Positions 25,938 through 35,243 are shown, numbered from the stretch's first letter. The stretch is DNA of 64,000 nt from Pantoea sp. AS-PWVM4 (GCF_000468095.1 NZ_ASZC01000017.1:62001-126000), one strand, 5' to 3'. Numbers and translations: made by a program. The notes: generated by a model not told the origin, from the letters alone.

Positions 25938-26570
25938 ATGGAAATGAAACAGGGATTGTTGATTCCAATGCAAAATGAACAGAATAAAAACCTCAAGGAT
26001 GATGGTGAGGTGATAACGATCTCCGAATGGCTGTTGGAAATGCAGAATTCATCTGGCATTAAATACAGCATTTGGCCTGACAGAAATTATTATCTACGCG
26101 TTGGGATTCAGGCTGCGTTGCTCGATAAACAACATAATCATCTGAATTTCAATTTCATCTTTGTTGATTTTTCACACTACAACATCAAACTGTTTTCTGA
26201 TCCGCACTGGATATCCCACTTAGTCAAAAGCGGAAGTGGATTGATATTGTTATCTGATTACAGGATGGATAATCTCGCGTCCTGGTGGTGGAAGAACAAC
26301 CAGCGCATTGCCACCGTGATCTACTCCAGTGATTGCAAACAGACCATCACAAAAAAAATTAAAGATGTTCTCATTGGCCGGTGGGGTAACGGTGTCAAAC
26401 CTGGCAGTCTGACAACCCTGGAGGTCGAAGTCTTGAATCTGCTGTCGCGGGAATACACCCTGAAGGATATCGCCGACTCGTTGGGAATCGACAGGAAAAA
26501 GCTTTATAACATCCGATTTTCTTTGCAGAGAAAATTGAACGGTGAAATCAACAAACTTTTTCTGTTTTAA
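25938..26570 (+). CDS. LuxR-type (EcpR/MatA-like) regulator at the right end of the accessory block
   Basis: A regulator of about 210 residues with a C-terminal LuxR/GerE helix-turn-helix (TTLEVEVLNLLSREYTLKDI onwards). Its N-terminal domain shares the order of motifs of the left-hand regulator: IWPDRNYYLR against LWPEGNDYLK, a FVDFS strand, a LLSDYRM turn and a SWWWKNN motif. The two are paralogues of the EcpR/MatA type, which often govern fimbriae and adhesins. It is transcribed away from the operon. The start is uncertain: I use the ATG at 25938, with weak ribosome-site support; a later ATG at 25968 is possible. Confidence 0.8.
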   Translation: MEMKQGLLIPMQNEQNKNLKDDGEVITISEWLLEMQNSSGIKYSIWPDRNYYLRVGIQAALLDKQHNHLNFNFIFVDFSHYNIKLFSDPHWISHLVKSGSGLILLSDYRMDNLASWWWKNNQRIATVIYSSDCKQTITKKIKDVLIGRWGNGVKPGSLTTLEVEVLNLLSREYTLKDIADSLGIDRKKLYNIRFSLQRKLNGEINKLFLF

Positions 26571-26593
26571 GGCTGCCTGACTTCAAAATGACA

Positions 26594-26617
26594 CCGCCCC
26601 AAAAGGGGCGGGTTTTT
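26594..26617 (+). terminator. Rho-independent terminator after the right-hand regulator
   Basis: CCGCCCC-AAAA-GGGGCGG is followed by GTTTTT on the plus strand and reaches into the slyA stop codon. It marks the right boundary of the accessory block and may serve slyA weakly in the other direction. Confidence 0.8.
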
Positions 26618-27053
26618 ACTTCTCGCGATTTTGTAACTCGAGAATATTCTTCTCCAGCCGGGCAATCAGCGTCACCATCTGGTTTACCTCTTCCAGGCTG
26701 ATACCGCTAAGAATGTCATCACGGGTCGCATCAATCACATTCTCGACCTGCTCGATGATAGGCTCAGCCTGCCGGGTTAGCTTGATGCGTTTTGCACGGC
26801 GGTCATTTGCACAGGTTGAACGGGTGATTAATCCCTTTTCTTCCAGTTGATCGAGCGTGCGTACCAGAGAGGGTTGCTCAATACCAATAGCTTTCGCCAG
26901 CTGAATCTGCGACTGCTCTGGCGGGAGTTGATGAATATTATGCAACGTCACCCAATGTGTTTGCGTCAACTCAAGCGGCTTCAGACGCTGATCGATCAAG
27001 GCACGCCAGATGCGCACCAGTCGAGACAGATCTGTTCCGAGTGTCGTATCCAT
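26616..27053 (-). CDS. slyA: MarR-family regulator SlyA
   Basis: A 145-residue MarR-family dimeric regulator, beginning with the [20 protein letters not shown] stretch of enterobacterial SlyA and with the winged-helix recognition region [19 protein letters not shown]. It acts largely by counter-silencing H-NS at horizontally acquired genes and by repressing its own gene and neighbouring efflux genes. An AAGGAG site lies before the ATG. Its position facing slyB is ancestral; the accessory block was inserted downstream of its stop. Control of that AT-rich block by SlyA is plausible but not shown. Confidence 0.96.
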   Translation of the reverse strand: MDTTLGTDLSRLVRIWRALIDQRLKPLELTQTHWVTLHNIHQLPPEQSQIQLAKAIGIEQPSLVRTLDQLEEKGLITRSTCANDRRAKRIKLTRQAEPIIEQVENVIDATRDDILSGISLEEVNQMVTLIARLEKNILELQNREK

Positions 27054-27068
27054 TTCATCTCCTTATAA

Positions 27069-27080
27069 TTAGCTTGCTAG
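27069..27080. promoter_or_regulatory. SlyA operator-like site
   Basis: TTAGCTTGCTAG matches the reverse complement of the SlyA consensus TTAGCAAGCTAA at 11 of 12 positions. It lies between slyA and the divergent ydhIJK genes, as expected for autoregulation. Confidence 0.65.
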
Positions 27081-27205
27081 CTATCAAGCCAGATTTTACA
27101 CTATTCTGCGAGTTTACAGGACAAAAAACAAATCCCAGGCCAGCTGACACACGCACTCATCTACGCTTCATTGAGAGAATCTGGGTTTACTAAGGATGAT
27201 GACAA

Positions 27206-27442
27206 GTGTCTGTTTTCCCCCTGACCGCTAACGCGCCACTCACTGACCTGGTCTTTGGTGCATCTCTGTTCTTCCCACCGCTGTTCAAAGCGGTACTGCT
27301 GGGTTTCTTTTTCTGGCTACTGATCCATCCGTTGCTGCGTGGCTGGATGTATTCCGGTGATATCTGGCATCCCACATTAATGGATCTTTCCTTGTTTGTG
27401 CTGTGCGTCAGCGCCGCACTCTGGTTACTGAGCCTCGGATAA
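27206..27442 (+). CDS. ydhI: Small inner-membrane protein YdhI (DUF1656)
   Basis: A 78-residue protein with two membrane helices and the DUF1656 layout, including [15 protein letters not shown] and the C-terminal [15 protein letters not shown] helix. The start is a GTG with AAGGA nine bases upstream; the ATG codons nearer the ribosome site are out of frame. It is the first gene of the ydhIJK unit, in which the DUF1656 protein accompanies a periplasmic adaptor and a fusaric-acid-resistance type efflux pump, as with aaeX. It is divergent from slyA, and SlyA is a known regulator of this unit in Salmonella and E. coli relatives. Confidence 0.9.
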   Translation: MSVFPLTANAPLTDLVFGASLFFPPLFKAVLLGFFFWLLIHPLLRGWMYSGDIWHPTLMDLSLFVLCVSAALWLLSLG

Positions 27443-27448
27443 ATCGCC

Positions 27449-28306
27449 ATGAAATTCAATCCCTTTAAATATTTTTCCACACTGGTGGTGTTTGCCCTGG
27501 CTTTATTGGCGGGCTGGTGGATGTGGAATTACTACATGCAATCGCCCTGGACGCGTGATGGCAAGGTCCGTGCCGAACTGGTTGATATCACCCCCCAGGT
27601 TTCTGGCCGCATTGTTGCGCTGGCGGTGCGAGATAATCAGTTTGTTCACAAAGGCGATACGTTGTTGACGCTCGACCCGGTACCCTGGCAGATCGCCCTG
27701 GATAATGCTGAGGCACAGCTGGCAAAAGCACAGTCGGATGAGCAGAAAGCCCAGCATGAATTGAACCGGCGCAGCAATCTACCCCGCAATGTGATTTCAG
27801 CGGAGGATCTTGATGCAGCGCATCTGACCGCCAATGCTGCCGCAGCGAGTACCAAAGCAGCCCAGGCGACACTCGACCAGGCACGCTGGAATCTGCAACA
27901 GACCAAAATCAGCGCCCCCACGGAGGGTTGGATCAGTAATCTGACGCTGCGCCCAGGTAATTACGCCACAGCGGGCACACCGTTGTTCTCACTGGTGGAC
28001 AGTCATTCATGGTATGTGATGGGGTATTTCGAAGAAACCAAACTGCGTCACATCCAGCCCGGTGCCCTCGCGAATATTGTGCTGTACAGCAACGGTCAAC
28101 GCCTGCAAGGCAGAGTGGAAAGCATCGGGCGGGCGATTTACGACCAGAGTGTCGACAGTGACAGCGGCCTGGTGCCGGATATCAAACCCAATGTCCCCTG
28201 GGTGCGGCTGGCACAACGGGTTCCGGTGCGTATTCATCTGGATGCCATTCCACAGGATATCCCGCTGGTGGCGGGCACCACCTGTACCATTTCGATTGTG
28301 CGCTGA
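27449..28306 (+). CDS. ydhJ: HlyD-family efflux adaptor YdhJ
   Basis: A 285-residue membrane-fusion protein: one N-terminal membrane anchor (about 10-28), the lipoyl half-motif [20 protein letters not shown], a coiled-coil hairpin of about residues 85-150, the second lipoyl half-motif [16 protein letters not shown], and a beta-barrel domain. It links the inner-membrane YdhK pump with an outer-membrane channel. It starts six bases after ydhI. The close homologue is AaeA of the aromatic carboxylic acid efflux system; the substrate here is not known. Confidence 0.92.
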   Translation: MKFNPFKYFSTLVVFALALLAGWWMWNYYMQSPWTRDGKVRAELVDITPQVSGRIVALAVRDNQFVHKGDTLLTLDPVPWQIALDNAEAQLAKAQSDEQKAQHELNRRSNLPRNVISAEDLDAAHLTANAAAASTKAAQATLDQARWNLQQTKISAPTEGWISNLTLRPGNYATAGTPLFSLVDSHSWYVMGYFEETKLRHIQPGALANIVLYSNGQRLQGRVESIGRAIYDQSVDSDSGLVPDIKPNVPWVRLAQRVPVRIHLDAIPQDIPLVAGTTCTISIVR

Positions 28307-28314
28307 GGCCACGG

Positions 28315-30315
28315 ATGAATTTACAGTGGTTGGCGTGGCGCAATCTGCCGTGGATCAAAGCCACCCAGGGTGAATGGCGCTATGCCTTGCGCAATGCAAT
28401 CGCCATGTGCCTGGCGCTAACGGTGGCCTACGCCTTGCAACTGGATCAGCCTTACTGGGCCATGACTTCCGCAGCCGTGGTCAGTTTTCCTACCGTCGGG
28501 GGTGCCATCAGCAAAAGTCTGGGACGTATCGTCGGCAGTTTGCTGGGTGCCACTGCTGCTTTACTGATTGCCGGACACACGCTGAATGAACCCTGGCTGT
28601 TTGCCTTTTTTATGGCAGGCTGGCTGGCGCTATGTACCTGGATTGCCAACCACTATCAAAACAATGTGGCCTATGCTTTTTCGCTTGCCGGTTATACCGC
28701 AGCGATTATTGCCTTCAGCAGCGTCAATATCACCGATATCAGCGAGTTATGGACCATTACCCAGGCACGCGTTTGTGAAGTGATTTCCGGTATTTTATGT
28801 GCCGGATTAATGATGATGGTTCTGCCCAGTACTTCAGATGGGCATGCGCTGATGAAGTCGCTACGCCAGATGCATGCCAGATTGCTCGAACACGCCGTGC
28901 TGCTGTTGCAGCAAGGGAGCACTGACAATGTTCGTAGTGCGCATGAGACGGTGATCAGTCAGATCCTGACCATGAATCTGCTACGTATTCAGGCGTTCTG
29001 GAGCCACTACCGCTTTCGGCGGCAAAATAACGTCCTGAATTATGTGTTGCATCAACAGTTGCGCCTGACCAGCGTGCTCTCCAGCCTGCGACGCATGTTA
29101 CTGAACTGGCCAGAGGCACCGCAGTCGCTGTTTGATGCCATGCAAAAACTGTTGCACGAACTGGCACAGCCGGAATGTGATAAATATCAGTTGGCGCTGA
29201 TTCTGCGCGGCATTACCCCGGCCGCAGCGGGCGATTACCGCCAACGCGCCTTTGTGCAGCGCCTGCGCTACTTTTGCTGGGTGTATCTTAATGTCCAGCG
29301 CTGGATCAGGTTGATCGAGCGAGCAGATGCGGATACCCGATTTCAGCCCCCACGCGTTCCGTCACTGGCACGCGAAAGCGATAGCGCCGAAGCAGGATGG
29401 AGCGCACTTCGCACCTTCAGCGTGATTATGTTGGGATGTGCGTTCTGGATTGCTACGCAATGGGATTCCGGTGCAGCGGCTTTGACACTGACCGCAATCG
29501 CCTGTGTGCTTTACTCTTCCGCCCCCTCGCCAACGGGCAGCATCTCGCTGCTGCTGAAAACCCTGCTGTGGCTGTCGGTGTTTAGTTTTATGTTGCAGTT
29601 CGGCCTGATGGTCCAAATCAGCGCACTGTGGCAATTTTTGCTGGTGCTGTTCCCTTTGCTGACTACCCTTCAACTGTTCAAGTTGCAGCAGAAAACCCGC
29701 GCGGGTATGTGGGGGCAATTTATCGTGTTTATGGGATCTTTTATTGCGGTCAGCAACCCGCCAGACTGGGATTATCAGAGTTTCCTCAACGATAATCTGG
29801 CCAAGGTCTGCGGCGTGATGCTGGCATGGCTGGCCTTTCAGGTACTGCGTCCCAGTTCCGATGCCCGGCGTAGCCGTCGCCATATCCGTGCCCTGCGTCA
29901 TGCCTTCCTTGATCAACTGCGACGTCATCCCCAACTGAGCGAAAGCCGTTTCGAGTCACAGATTTATCATCATATCAGCCAGTTAAGTAATAGCCGTGAT
30001 GAGCAGGCACGCGTGTGGCTGCTACGCTGGGGTGTGGTGCTGCTCAATTGTTCGCATATTGTCTGGCAGTTGCGTGAGTGGCAGCCTGGCTCTCAGACGC
30101 TGGCAGCGATGCGCGACAGCAGTCTGGAGGATTTACAACGCATCATGAGTATACGGGGCGTGCGTCATATGCCCTTGCAGGCGACGCTGGATGAACTGGA
30201 GGCGATGATTGTGCAGCTTCCGGTTGAACAGGATAGCGAGGCCAACACGCTGGCCGGCATTTTGTGGCGTTTGCGTTGCTCGCTGGCACAATTGAAACAA
30301 GCGGTGCCAGGGTGA
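28315..30315 (+). CDS. ydhK: FUSC-family inner-membrane efflux protein YdhK
   Basis: A 666-residue protein of the aromatic acid exporter/fusaric acid resistance family. Two blocks of about five or six membrane helices (residues 25-165 and 370-500) alternate with two large helical cytoplasmic domains, the usual FUSC duplication. [25 protein letters not shown] is the family's start of the first block. It follows ydhJ by eight bases. Its stop codon directly abuts the stop of the convergent lipoprotein gene. Confidence 0.92.
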   Translation: MNLQWLAWRNLPWIKATQGEWRYALRNAIAMCLALTVAYALQLDQPYWAMTSAAVVSFPTVGGAISKSLGRIVGSLLGATAALLIAGHTLNEPWLFAFFMAGWLALCTWIANHYQNNVAYAFSLAGYTAAIIAFSSVNITDISELWTITQARVCEVISGILCAGLMMMVLPSTSDGHALMKSLRQMHARLLEHAVLLLQQGSTDNVRSAHETVISQILTMNLLRIQAFWSHYRFRRQNNVLNYVLHQQLRLTSVLSSLRRMLLNWPEAPQSLFDAMQKLLHELAQPECDKYQLALILRGITPAAAGDYRQRAFVQRLRYFCWVYLNVQRWIRLIERADADTRFQPPRVPSLARESDSAEAGWSALRTFSVIMLGCAFWIATQWDSGAAALTLTAIACVLYSSAPSPTGSISLLLKTLLWLSVFSFMLQFGLMVQISALWQFLLVLFPLLTTLQLFKLQQKTRAGMWGQFIVFMGSFIAVSNPPDWDYQSFLNDNLAKVCGVMLAWLAFQVLRPSSDARRSRRHIRALRHAFLDQLRRHPQLSESRFESQIYHHISQLSNSRDEQARVWLLRWGVVLLNCSHIVWQLREWQPGSQTLAAMRDSSLEDLQRIMSIRGVRHMPLQATLDELEAMIVQLPVEQDSEANTLAGILWRLRCSLAQLKQAVPG

Positions 30316-30783
30316 TTACTGGCAATATTGCTGCTGCTGGCGATTGAAATCAGCCTGCAATTGTTGCAGGGTTTTTCGCCCTTCGAAACGGGTTTTATCC
30401 TGCTCCGACATGGGTTCAACCACCAGCGCTTTCTCCTCGGGCGAATAGATAAAGCGCCGCGTCAGTTCCGTGCCGGTAAAACTTTTGCCCTCAATCGCGC
30501 CGCATACCATCGTCAGATTGTGGTGGAAAGTCTCAGCGTGGATGAAATCCGTCTCGGTCGCACTACGCAACACCTCCTGGCAGCCTTTTTCTTCCAGCTT
30601 TTCCAGCGTTCGTTGTGTCAGCCATTCGCGCCCTCGGGCAATGTTTTCACAACTGGCACGTAATGGGTTGCGGTCAATCACACGTTGCAATTGTCGACTG
30701 GCATCGAGCCGCAATTGCGTATCATTAGGCTGGTCACAGCCGACCAGCAACGCACATAACAACATGATCCCACTGGTTTTCAT
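30316..30783 (-). CDS. Unrecognised lipoprotein between ydhK and sodC
   Basis: A 155-residue lipoprotein with signal peptide MKTSGIMLLCALLVGCDQ and lipobox LLVGC. The start is the ATG complementary to 30781-30783; the frame extends upstream without support. The mature part is charged and helical with three further Cys residues (ASCENIA, KGCQEV and the C-terminal YCQ) that could form disulfides. The +2 residue after the lipid-bearing Cys is Asp, the E. coli inner-membrane retention signal. I do not recognise the family. In E. coli no gene lies here between ydhK and sodC. Confidence 0.75.
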   Translation of the reverse strand: MKTSGIMLLCALLVGCDQPNDTQLRLDASRQLQRVIDRNPLRASCENIARGREWLTQRTLEKLEEKGCQEVLRSATETDFIHAETFHHNLTMVCGAIEGKSFTGTELTRRFIYSPEEKALVVEPMSEQDKTRFEGRKTLQQLQADFNRQQQQYCQ

Positions 30784-30911
30784 TCCTGCCCCTGCGCTTT
30801 TTTCCCTGTTATGTATCATAGGCGGGAAAAATCCACGGGAACAATACAAAAATCGATGAAGAAACGTCTGGTTACGCAAATCAGGGCGGCAGGGAAATTG
30901 CCGCCACCGTG

Positions 30912-31430
30912 TTAAATCACACCGCAGGCAAAACGCGCGCCACCGCCACCCAGCGGCAGGGGATGATCGGCGTGATTATCGCCTCCAACATGCACCATCA
31001 ATGCCTTCCCTTTGATTTCATTCAGGGATTTGATGCGCGGAGCCAATACCGGGTAGTCAGCTTTGCCATTATCGGTGACGAATAATGCCGGCAGATCGCC
31101 GAGATGACCGTTGGCATAGGGTCCGAGGTGTTTCCCGGTGTTGCCCGGGTCAAAATGCCCACCTGCTGCACCCGCCGCTACCGTTTTACCTCCCGACTCT
31201 CCCGGTTCACAACTGCCTTTTGCGTGGATGTGAAAACCATGCACACCCGGTGCCAGACCCGTCAGTTCGGGGGTAAACTCCAGCCCCCAGGGCGTTTCAC
31301 TGAGAGTGACTTTCCCTATAGCCGCACCAATACCTTGCTCGGTAACCGTATGCAGCGTCACCTGTTCTGACGCTGCTTGCGCAACGCCGCTCGTTAACAC
31401 CGCCAGAACAGCAATCAGGATTCTATTCAT
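30912..31430 (-). CDS. sodC: Periplasmic Cu/Zn superoxide dismutase
   Basis: A 172-residue enzyme with signal peptide (about 1-19). Copper and zinc ligands are visible in FHIHAKGSC, GGHFDPGNTGKHLG, GHLGD and MVHVGGDNH. The disulfide pair is the Cys in GSCEPG and the late Cys in RFACGVI. It dismutes superoxide in the periplasm. Order ydhK-sodC-ydhF is as in E. coli, with one extra gene interposed. Confidence 0.96.
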   Translation of the reverse strand: MNRILIAVLAVLTSGVAQAASEQVTLHTVTEQGIGAAIGKVTLSETPWGLEFTPELTGLAPGVHGFHIHAKGSCEPGESGGKTVAAGAAGGHFDPGNTGKHLGPYANGHLGDLPALFVTDNGKADYPVLAPRIKSLNEIKGKALMVHVGGDNHADHPLPLGGGGARFACGVI

Positions 31431-31510
31431 AACATCTCCTTATGGTTAGCTTCCCTGTAAGCCTGGACGCTTTTTGTTCTGGCTGCCGGGTTTTGACGCT
31501 TTTTTACGCT

Positions 31511-32407
31511 TCAGGGCACATCGTAACCCAACGCCGCCTTGCGAATGCGGAACCACTGCTGGCGATCGAGCGTAAGTTGACAGGCGGCGACCGCATCGCT
31601 GACACGGGCCGTTTTGCCGGAACCAATAATGGGCAAGGGATGACTTGGCAGTTTCATGACCCAGGCATAAACCACCTGTTCAATATTGCTGGCACCGATT
31701 TCCTGCTGTATCTGATGAAGCTCATCCCGCAGCGGCTGGTAATGCGGATCGTTAAAGAGACGACCGCCGCCAAGACACGACCAGGCCATTGGTCGCATGC
31801 GTAACTGCTGGCATTGATCCAGGGTTCCATCCAGCAAGGTCGCCTGCTCGAGAGGCGAAATTTCCAGTTGGTTCGTCGCCAGAGTAAAAGGGAGCCGCGA
31901 CTGCAACAGCGTAAACTGCGTCGGTGTGAAATTGGAGACGCCAAAGTGACGTACCTTGCCGCTCTGATGTAAAGCAAGAAAGGCTTCAGCCACTTCATCC
32001 GCATCCATCAAAGGGTCAGGACGGTGAATCAACAACAGATCAAGGTAATCAGTACCGAAGTGCCGCAGCGAGTTTTGCGCACTTTGCAAAATATGCCGCG
32101 CTTCGGTGATGTAATGACCAATCTGATGTTCCGCTTTGGCACGCGTAGCGATGCCACACTTGGTGACGATTTGCAGTTTTTCGCGCAAGCCTGGCGCCAG
32201 TTTTAGTGCTTCACCAAACGTGGCTTCACAACGGTAATCACCATAAATATCAGCGTGGTCAACGGTAGTGATCCCCAGCGACAAATGGTGCTCAATAAAT
32301 TGTACGCATTGCTGGGCCGTCATACCCCACTCCATTAAACGCCAGTAACCCATGATCAGCGGTGAAAACGTCGGTCCCTGCGGGGCAATCTGTTGCGGTT
32401 GTAGCAT
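31511..32407 (-). CDS. ydhF: Aldo/keto reductase YdhF
   Basis: A 298-residue aldo/keto reductase of the E. coli YdhF length. Visible family features are the tetrad region TTVDHADIYGDYRCE (Asp and Tyr), KCGIATRAK (Lys), and the LLLIHRPDPLMD segment with the catalytic His, plus the C-terminal NADPH-binding IIGSGKTARVSDAV. The start is the ATG at 32405-32407, with GGGAG seven bases upstream. It probably reduces small carbonyl compounds; no physiological substrate is established. It lies between sodC and ydhL. Confidence 0.92.
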   Translation of the reverse strand: MLQPQQIAPQGPTFSPLIMGYWRLMEWGMTAQQCVQFIEHHLSLGITTVDHADIYGDYRCEATFGEALKLAPGLREKLQIVTKCGIATRAKAEHQIGHYITEARHILQSAQNSLRHFGTDYLDLLLIHRPDPLMDADEVAEAFLALHQSGKVRHFGVSNFTPTQFTLLQSRLPFTLATNQLEISPLEQATLLDGTLDQCQQLRMRPMAWSCLGGGRLFNDPHYQPLRDELHQIQQEIGASNIEQVVYAWVMKLPSHPLPIIGSGKTARVSDAVAACQLTLDRQQWFRIRKAALGYDVP

Positions 32408-32479
32408 CAAGGTTCTCCCTTAAAACACAATTCCGAATGATGAATCGGCAGTATAACGGAAAGTAACCTGGTGAGACGC

Positions 32480-32749
32480 TCAGAACAGTGAGGGTTGTTG
32501 CGGTTCGTCAGGTTGTTCACTCTTCTGGCTACGTTGTAAGCGCAACCAACGCTGGCGACACAAACGCAGCACATCACGTTTCTGCGCATCGCTGTATTGC
32601 ATCCAGTTAAACCGCTCTTCACGACTGCGCAGGCAACCACGACAATAGCCGCGTTCATCGCTCTGGCAAATGCCGCGACAGGGACTGGGGACGGGAAAAA
32701 ACTCAAGTTGCTCGGCCACTTCAACTCCGACGTCATGGGTTTGCAGCAT
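32480..32749 (-). CDS. ydhL: DUF1289 protein YdhL
   Basis: An 89-residue cytosolic protein with the DUF1289 core: PSPCRGICQSDERGYCRGCLRS. The four Cys residues (C-x3-C and later C-x2-C) may bind a metal or cluster. Function is not established. It lies 72 bases upstream of ydhF on the same strand, as in E. coli. Confidence 0.88.
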   Translation of the reverse strand: MLQTHDVGVEVAEQLEFFPVPSPCRGICQSDERGYCRGCLRSREERFNWMQYSDAQKRDVLRLCRQRWLRLQRSQKSEQPDEPQQPSLF

Positions 32750-32950
32750 ATTGATAACAGCTTAGTGGCATTGTGCAAAGAGTAAACGCCCCTGGTCTAC
32801 ATTCCACGCAATTAATTATTCGTACCCAGATTGGGTAACTCCTGTTTACCAAACAGGTCGTACCGCCGGTAACTGCATTGAGCTTCCGTTAAGGTTTTCC
32901 TCATATTTTGTCTCTACTCTGGCACCATTCCGTTTTCTGATAGAGTTTCC

Positions 32951-34588
32951 ATGAAATCCCCGAATAAGTTACAGCGTCACTCGACCTGGTTTAATTTTGG
33001 TGCTGCGCTCTTCTTTGCCATCGTCTTAAATGGCCTGTTTGTCTTCCGCGCCTGGCAAATTATTACCTACGATCGACTGCATGATTATCTGTTTGCCGCC
33101 AGTATCCCTGTGGTACTGATTTCGGCGTTCTACTTTATTTTTAGCCTGATCGCCTGGCCATTTATCCGTAAACCTCTGTTGATCGTACTGGTACTGACCA
33201 GTGCCGCTGCCAACTACTTTATGCATAGCTTTGGTACGGTCATTGACACCAACATGATCGAAAACGTGTTTGAGTCGAATGCACAAGAAGCCGGTGCATT
33301 AATCAGCCGAACCTGGGTGGTCTGGATGCTATTGATGGGCATTCTGCCAGTCGCCGTTATCAGCAGCATTCGTATTCAGAATGGGCAACGTTGGTGGTGG
33401 AGTTTGCTGCAACGTTTGGCGGGTGCACTTGGCGCACTGCTGATCATTTTGCTGATGGCCGTGCTGTTTTATAAAGACTATGCCTCGTTGATCCGCAACA
33501 ACAAAGGCCTGGTTAAAATGATCACTCCGGCGAATATCGTTAGCGGCACCGGCCACTATGTCGATCAACGTTGGTTACAGGGTAGCCAGCAACTGGTCAA
33601 AATTGGCCAGGATGCACACAAAGGCCCGTTAATCGCGGCTGAACAGAAAAAAACCCTGGTCGTGCTGGTGGTGGGTGAAACCGGCCGTGCGGAAGACTTT
33701 TCCCTCGGCGGTTATCAACGCGACACCAACCCGCAGTTAAAACAACAGCAAGTTATTTATTATCCGCAAGCTACTTCTTGTGGCACTGAAACCGCCGTTT
33801 CCGTACCTTGCATGTTTTCCAAGATGCCGCGCGAAAAATACGACGCCAATCTGGCACACCATCAGGAAGGCCTACTCGATGTGCTGGCGCATGCCGGGGT
33901 GAGCGTGCTGTGGCGCGAAAACGACGGCGGATGTAAAGGTGCCTGCGACCGTGTGCCCCATACCGACATGACAATGTGGAATCTGACACAATATTGCCAC
34001 GACGGTTTTTGTCTCGACGATGTGTTGCTGCATAACCTCGATAACTATACCGCCAGTCTGCACAACGACGGGATCATCGTGCTCCATCAAATGGGTAGCC
34101 ACGGTCCGGCTTATTATCAGCGCTATCCCAGCCAATTCCGCCGCTTTACGCCAACCTGCGACAGCAATCAGATTCAGGATTGCGATCATCAGGCCCTGGT
34201 CAATACCTATGATAATTCGCTGCTCTACACCGACGACATGCTGAGTCGTACTATCGACAAACTGAAAGCGTTAAGTGACCGTTTCAACGTGGCGATGGTT
34301 TATCTCTCCGATCATGGTGAATCGCTGGGTGAACACGGCATGTATCTGCACGGTGCACCCTATATGTTTGCTCCTTCACAGCAAACACATATCCCATTGT
34401 TGATGTGGATGTCACCCGGTTACGCCGCCGCGTATCACGTTAATCAGGGGTGTTTACGTCAACAGGCAGCGGAGATTCCGGTATCACAGGATAACCTGTT
34501 CCATACCCTGCTGGGCATGTTCAACATCCAGACCGGCGAATATCAACCCAGGCTGGACATGATCAGATCGTGCCAGACGCTGAGTTAA
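32951..34588 (+). CDS. eptA: Phosphoethanolamine transferase, EptA (PmrC) type
   Basis: A 545-residue inner-membrane enzyme with five N-terminal membrane helices (to about residue 175) and a periplasmic alkaline-phosphatase-like domain. The zinc and nucleophile motifs are VGETGRAEDFSLGGY, SCGTETAVSVPCMFS (with the catalytic Thr) and SDHGESLGEHGMY. Six or more cysteines in the periplasmic domain can form the family's disulfides. EptA adds phosphoethanolamine to lipid A phosphates and lowers binding of cationic peptides. In E. coli it is with pmrAB (basRS); here it stands alone between ydhL and nemR. EptB or OpgE activity cannot be fully excluded from sequence alone. Confidence 0.88.
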   Translation: MKSPNKLQRHSTWFNFGAALFFAIVLNGLFVFRAWQIITYDRLHDYLFAASIPVVLISAFYFIFSLIAWPFIRKPLLIVLVLTSAAANYFMHSFGTVIDTNMIENVFESNAQEAGALISRTWVVWMLLMGILPVAVISSIRIQNGQRWWWSLLQRLAGALGALLIILLMAVLFYKDYASLIRNNKGLVKMITPANIVSGTGHYVDQRWLQGSQQLVKIGQDAHKGPLIAAEQKKTLVVLVVGETGRAEDFSLGGYQRDTNPQLKQQQVIYYPQATSCGTETAVSVPCMFSKMPREKYDANLAHHQEGLLDVLAHAGVSVLWRENDGGCKGACDRVPHTDMTMWNLTQYCHDGFCLDDVLLHNLDNYTASLHNDGIIVLHQMGSHGPAYYQRYPSQFRRFTPTCDSNQIQDCDHQALVNTYDNSLLYTDDMLSRTIDKLKALSDRFNVAMVYLSDHGESLGEHGMYLHGAPYMFAPSQQTHIPLLMWMSPGYAAAYHVNQGCLRQQAAEIPVSQDNLFHTLLGMFNIQTGEYQPRLDMIRSCQTLS

Positions 34589-34597
34589 AGATTGCAT

Positions 34598-34613
34598 TAG
34601 ACTGACTGGTCTA
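34598..34613. promoter_or_regulatory. NemR operator-like palindrome before nemR
   Basis: TAGAC-N6-GTCTA (TAGACTGACTGGTCTA) lies 14 bases before the nemR ATG and closely resembles the NemR box of E. coli. Confidence 0.65.
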
Positions 34614-34627
34614 CTACTCTGCGACAC

Positions 34628-35224
34628 ATGAACAAGACTCAACAACGCAACGAAACCCGAGAACACCTGCTCGCGACTGGCGAGCAGGTTTGTCTGCAAC
34701 GTGGTTTCACCGGCATGGGCCTCAGCGAGATGCTGACGCTGGCGGAAGTACCGAAAGGCTCGTTTTATCATTACTTCCGCTCAAAGGAAGCCTTTGGCGT
34801 CGCCCTGCTGGAGCGCTATTTTGTCCACCATTTGCAGATGATTGAGCGCCAGCTGAGTCAACCAGGCACAACAGCACGAGAGCGCTTCCTGCAACACTTC
34901 CGTAGCGCTGAACACGTATTTATCGAGCAGGGCCATATTATGGGTTGCCTGGGCGTGAAACTCTCTGCCGAAGTGTGCGATCTCTCTGAGCCGATGCGCG
35001 ATGCACTGCAACAGGGCGCGAATGCTGTAATAGGCGCTTACGCTCGCTGCCTGCAAGACGTGGCAACAGAGCAGGCGCTGCCTTATGGTCAGAGCCCGCA
35101 ACAGTTGGCGCAGCGTTGTTATTTGCTCTGGCTGGGTGCCAGCCTGCAAAGCAAAATATCACGAGAACCTGGCCCCATCAGCCTGGCGCTCGAAACCATT
35201 GAGCAGTGGCTGAATAGCCACTGA
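34628..35224 (+). CDS. nemR: TetR-family repressor NemR
   Basis: A 198-residue TetR-family repressor with its helix-turn-helix in residues 10-55 (GFTGMGLSEMLTLAEVPKGS and FYHYFRSKEAFG). In E. coli NemR senses electrophiles and bleach through cysteine modification and derepresses nemA and gloA. Cysteines are present in QVCLQ, MGCLG, EVCDLS, ARCLQ and RCYLL. It is followed by nemA with a second operator-like palindrome in the gap. Confidence 0.94.
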   Translation: MNKTQQRNETREHLLATGEQVCLQRGFTGMGLSEMLTLAEVPKGSFYHYFRSKEAFGVALLERYFVHHLQMIERQLSQPGTTARERFLQHFRSAEHVFIEQGHIMGCLGVKLSAEVCDLSEPMRDALQQGANAVIGAYARCLQDVATEQALPYGQSPQQLAQRCYLLWLGASLQSKISREPGPISLALETIEQWLNSH

Positions 35225-35243
35225 TTTTAAAAACCGCAATTCC

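Noticed and set aside
5194..26570. Calling the block an aryl polyene cluster
   Set aside because: No ammonia lyase, aryl-CoA ligase, MMPL exporter, thioesterase or acyltransferase of the Ape type is present, while TPS, ABC and GcvT-like genes are extra.
5176..26593. Direct repeats, integrase or transposase at the borders of the accessory block
   Set aside because: I compared the two borders by eye and found no shared repeat, and none of the genes inside resembles a mobility gene.
32860..32951. Possible PmrA box before eptA
   Set aside because: Only a GTTAAG half-site is visible; the second half at the right spacing does not match.
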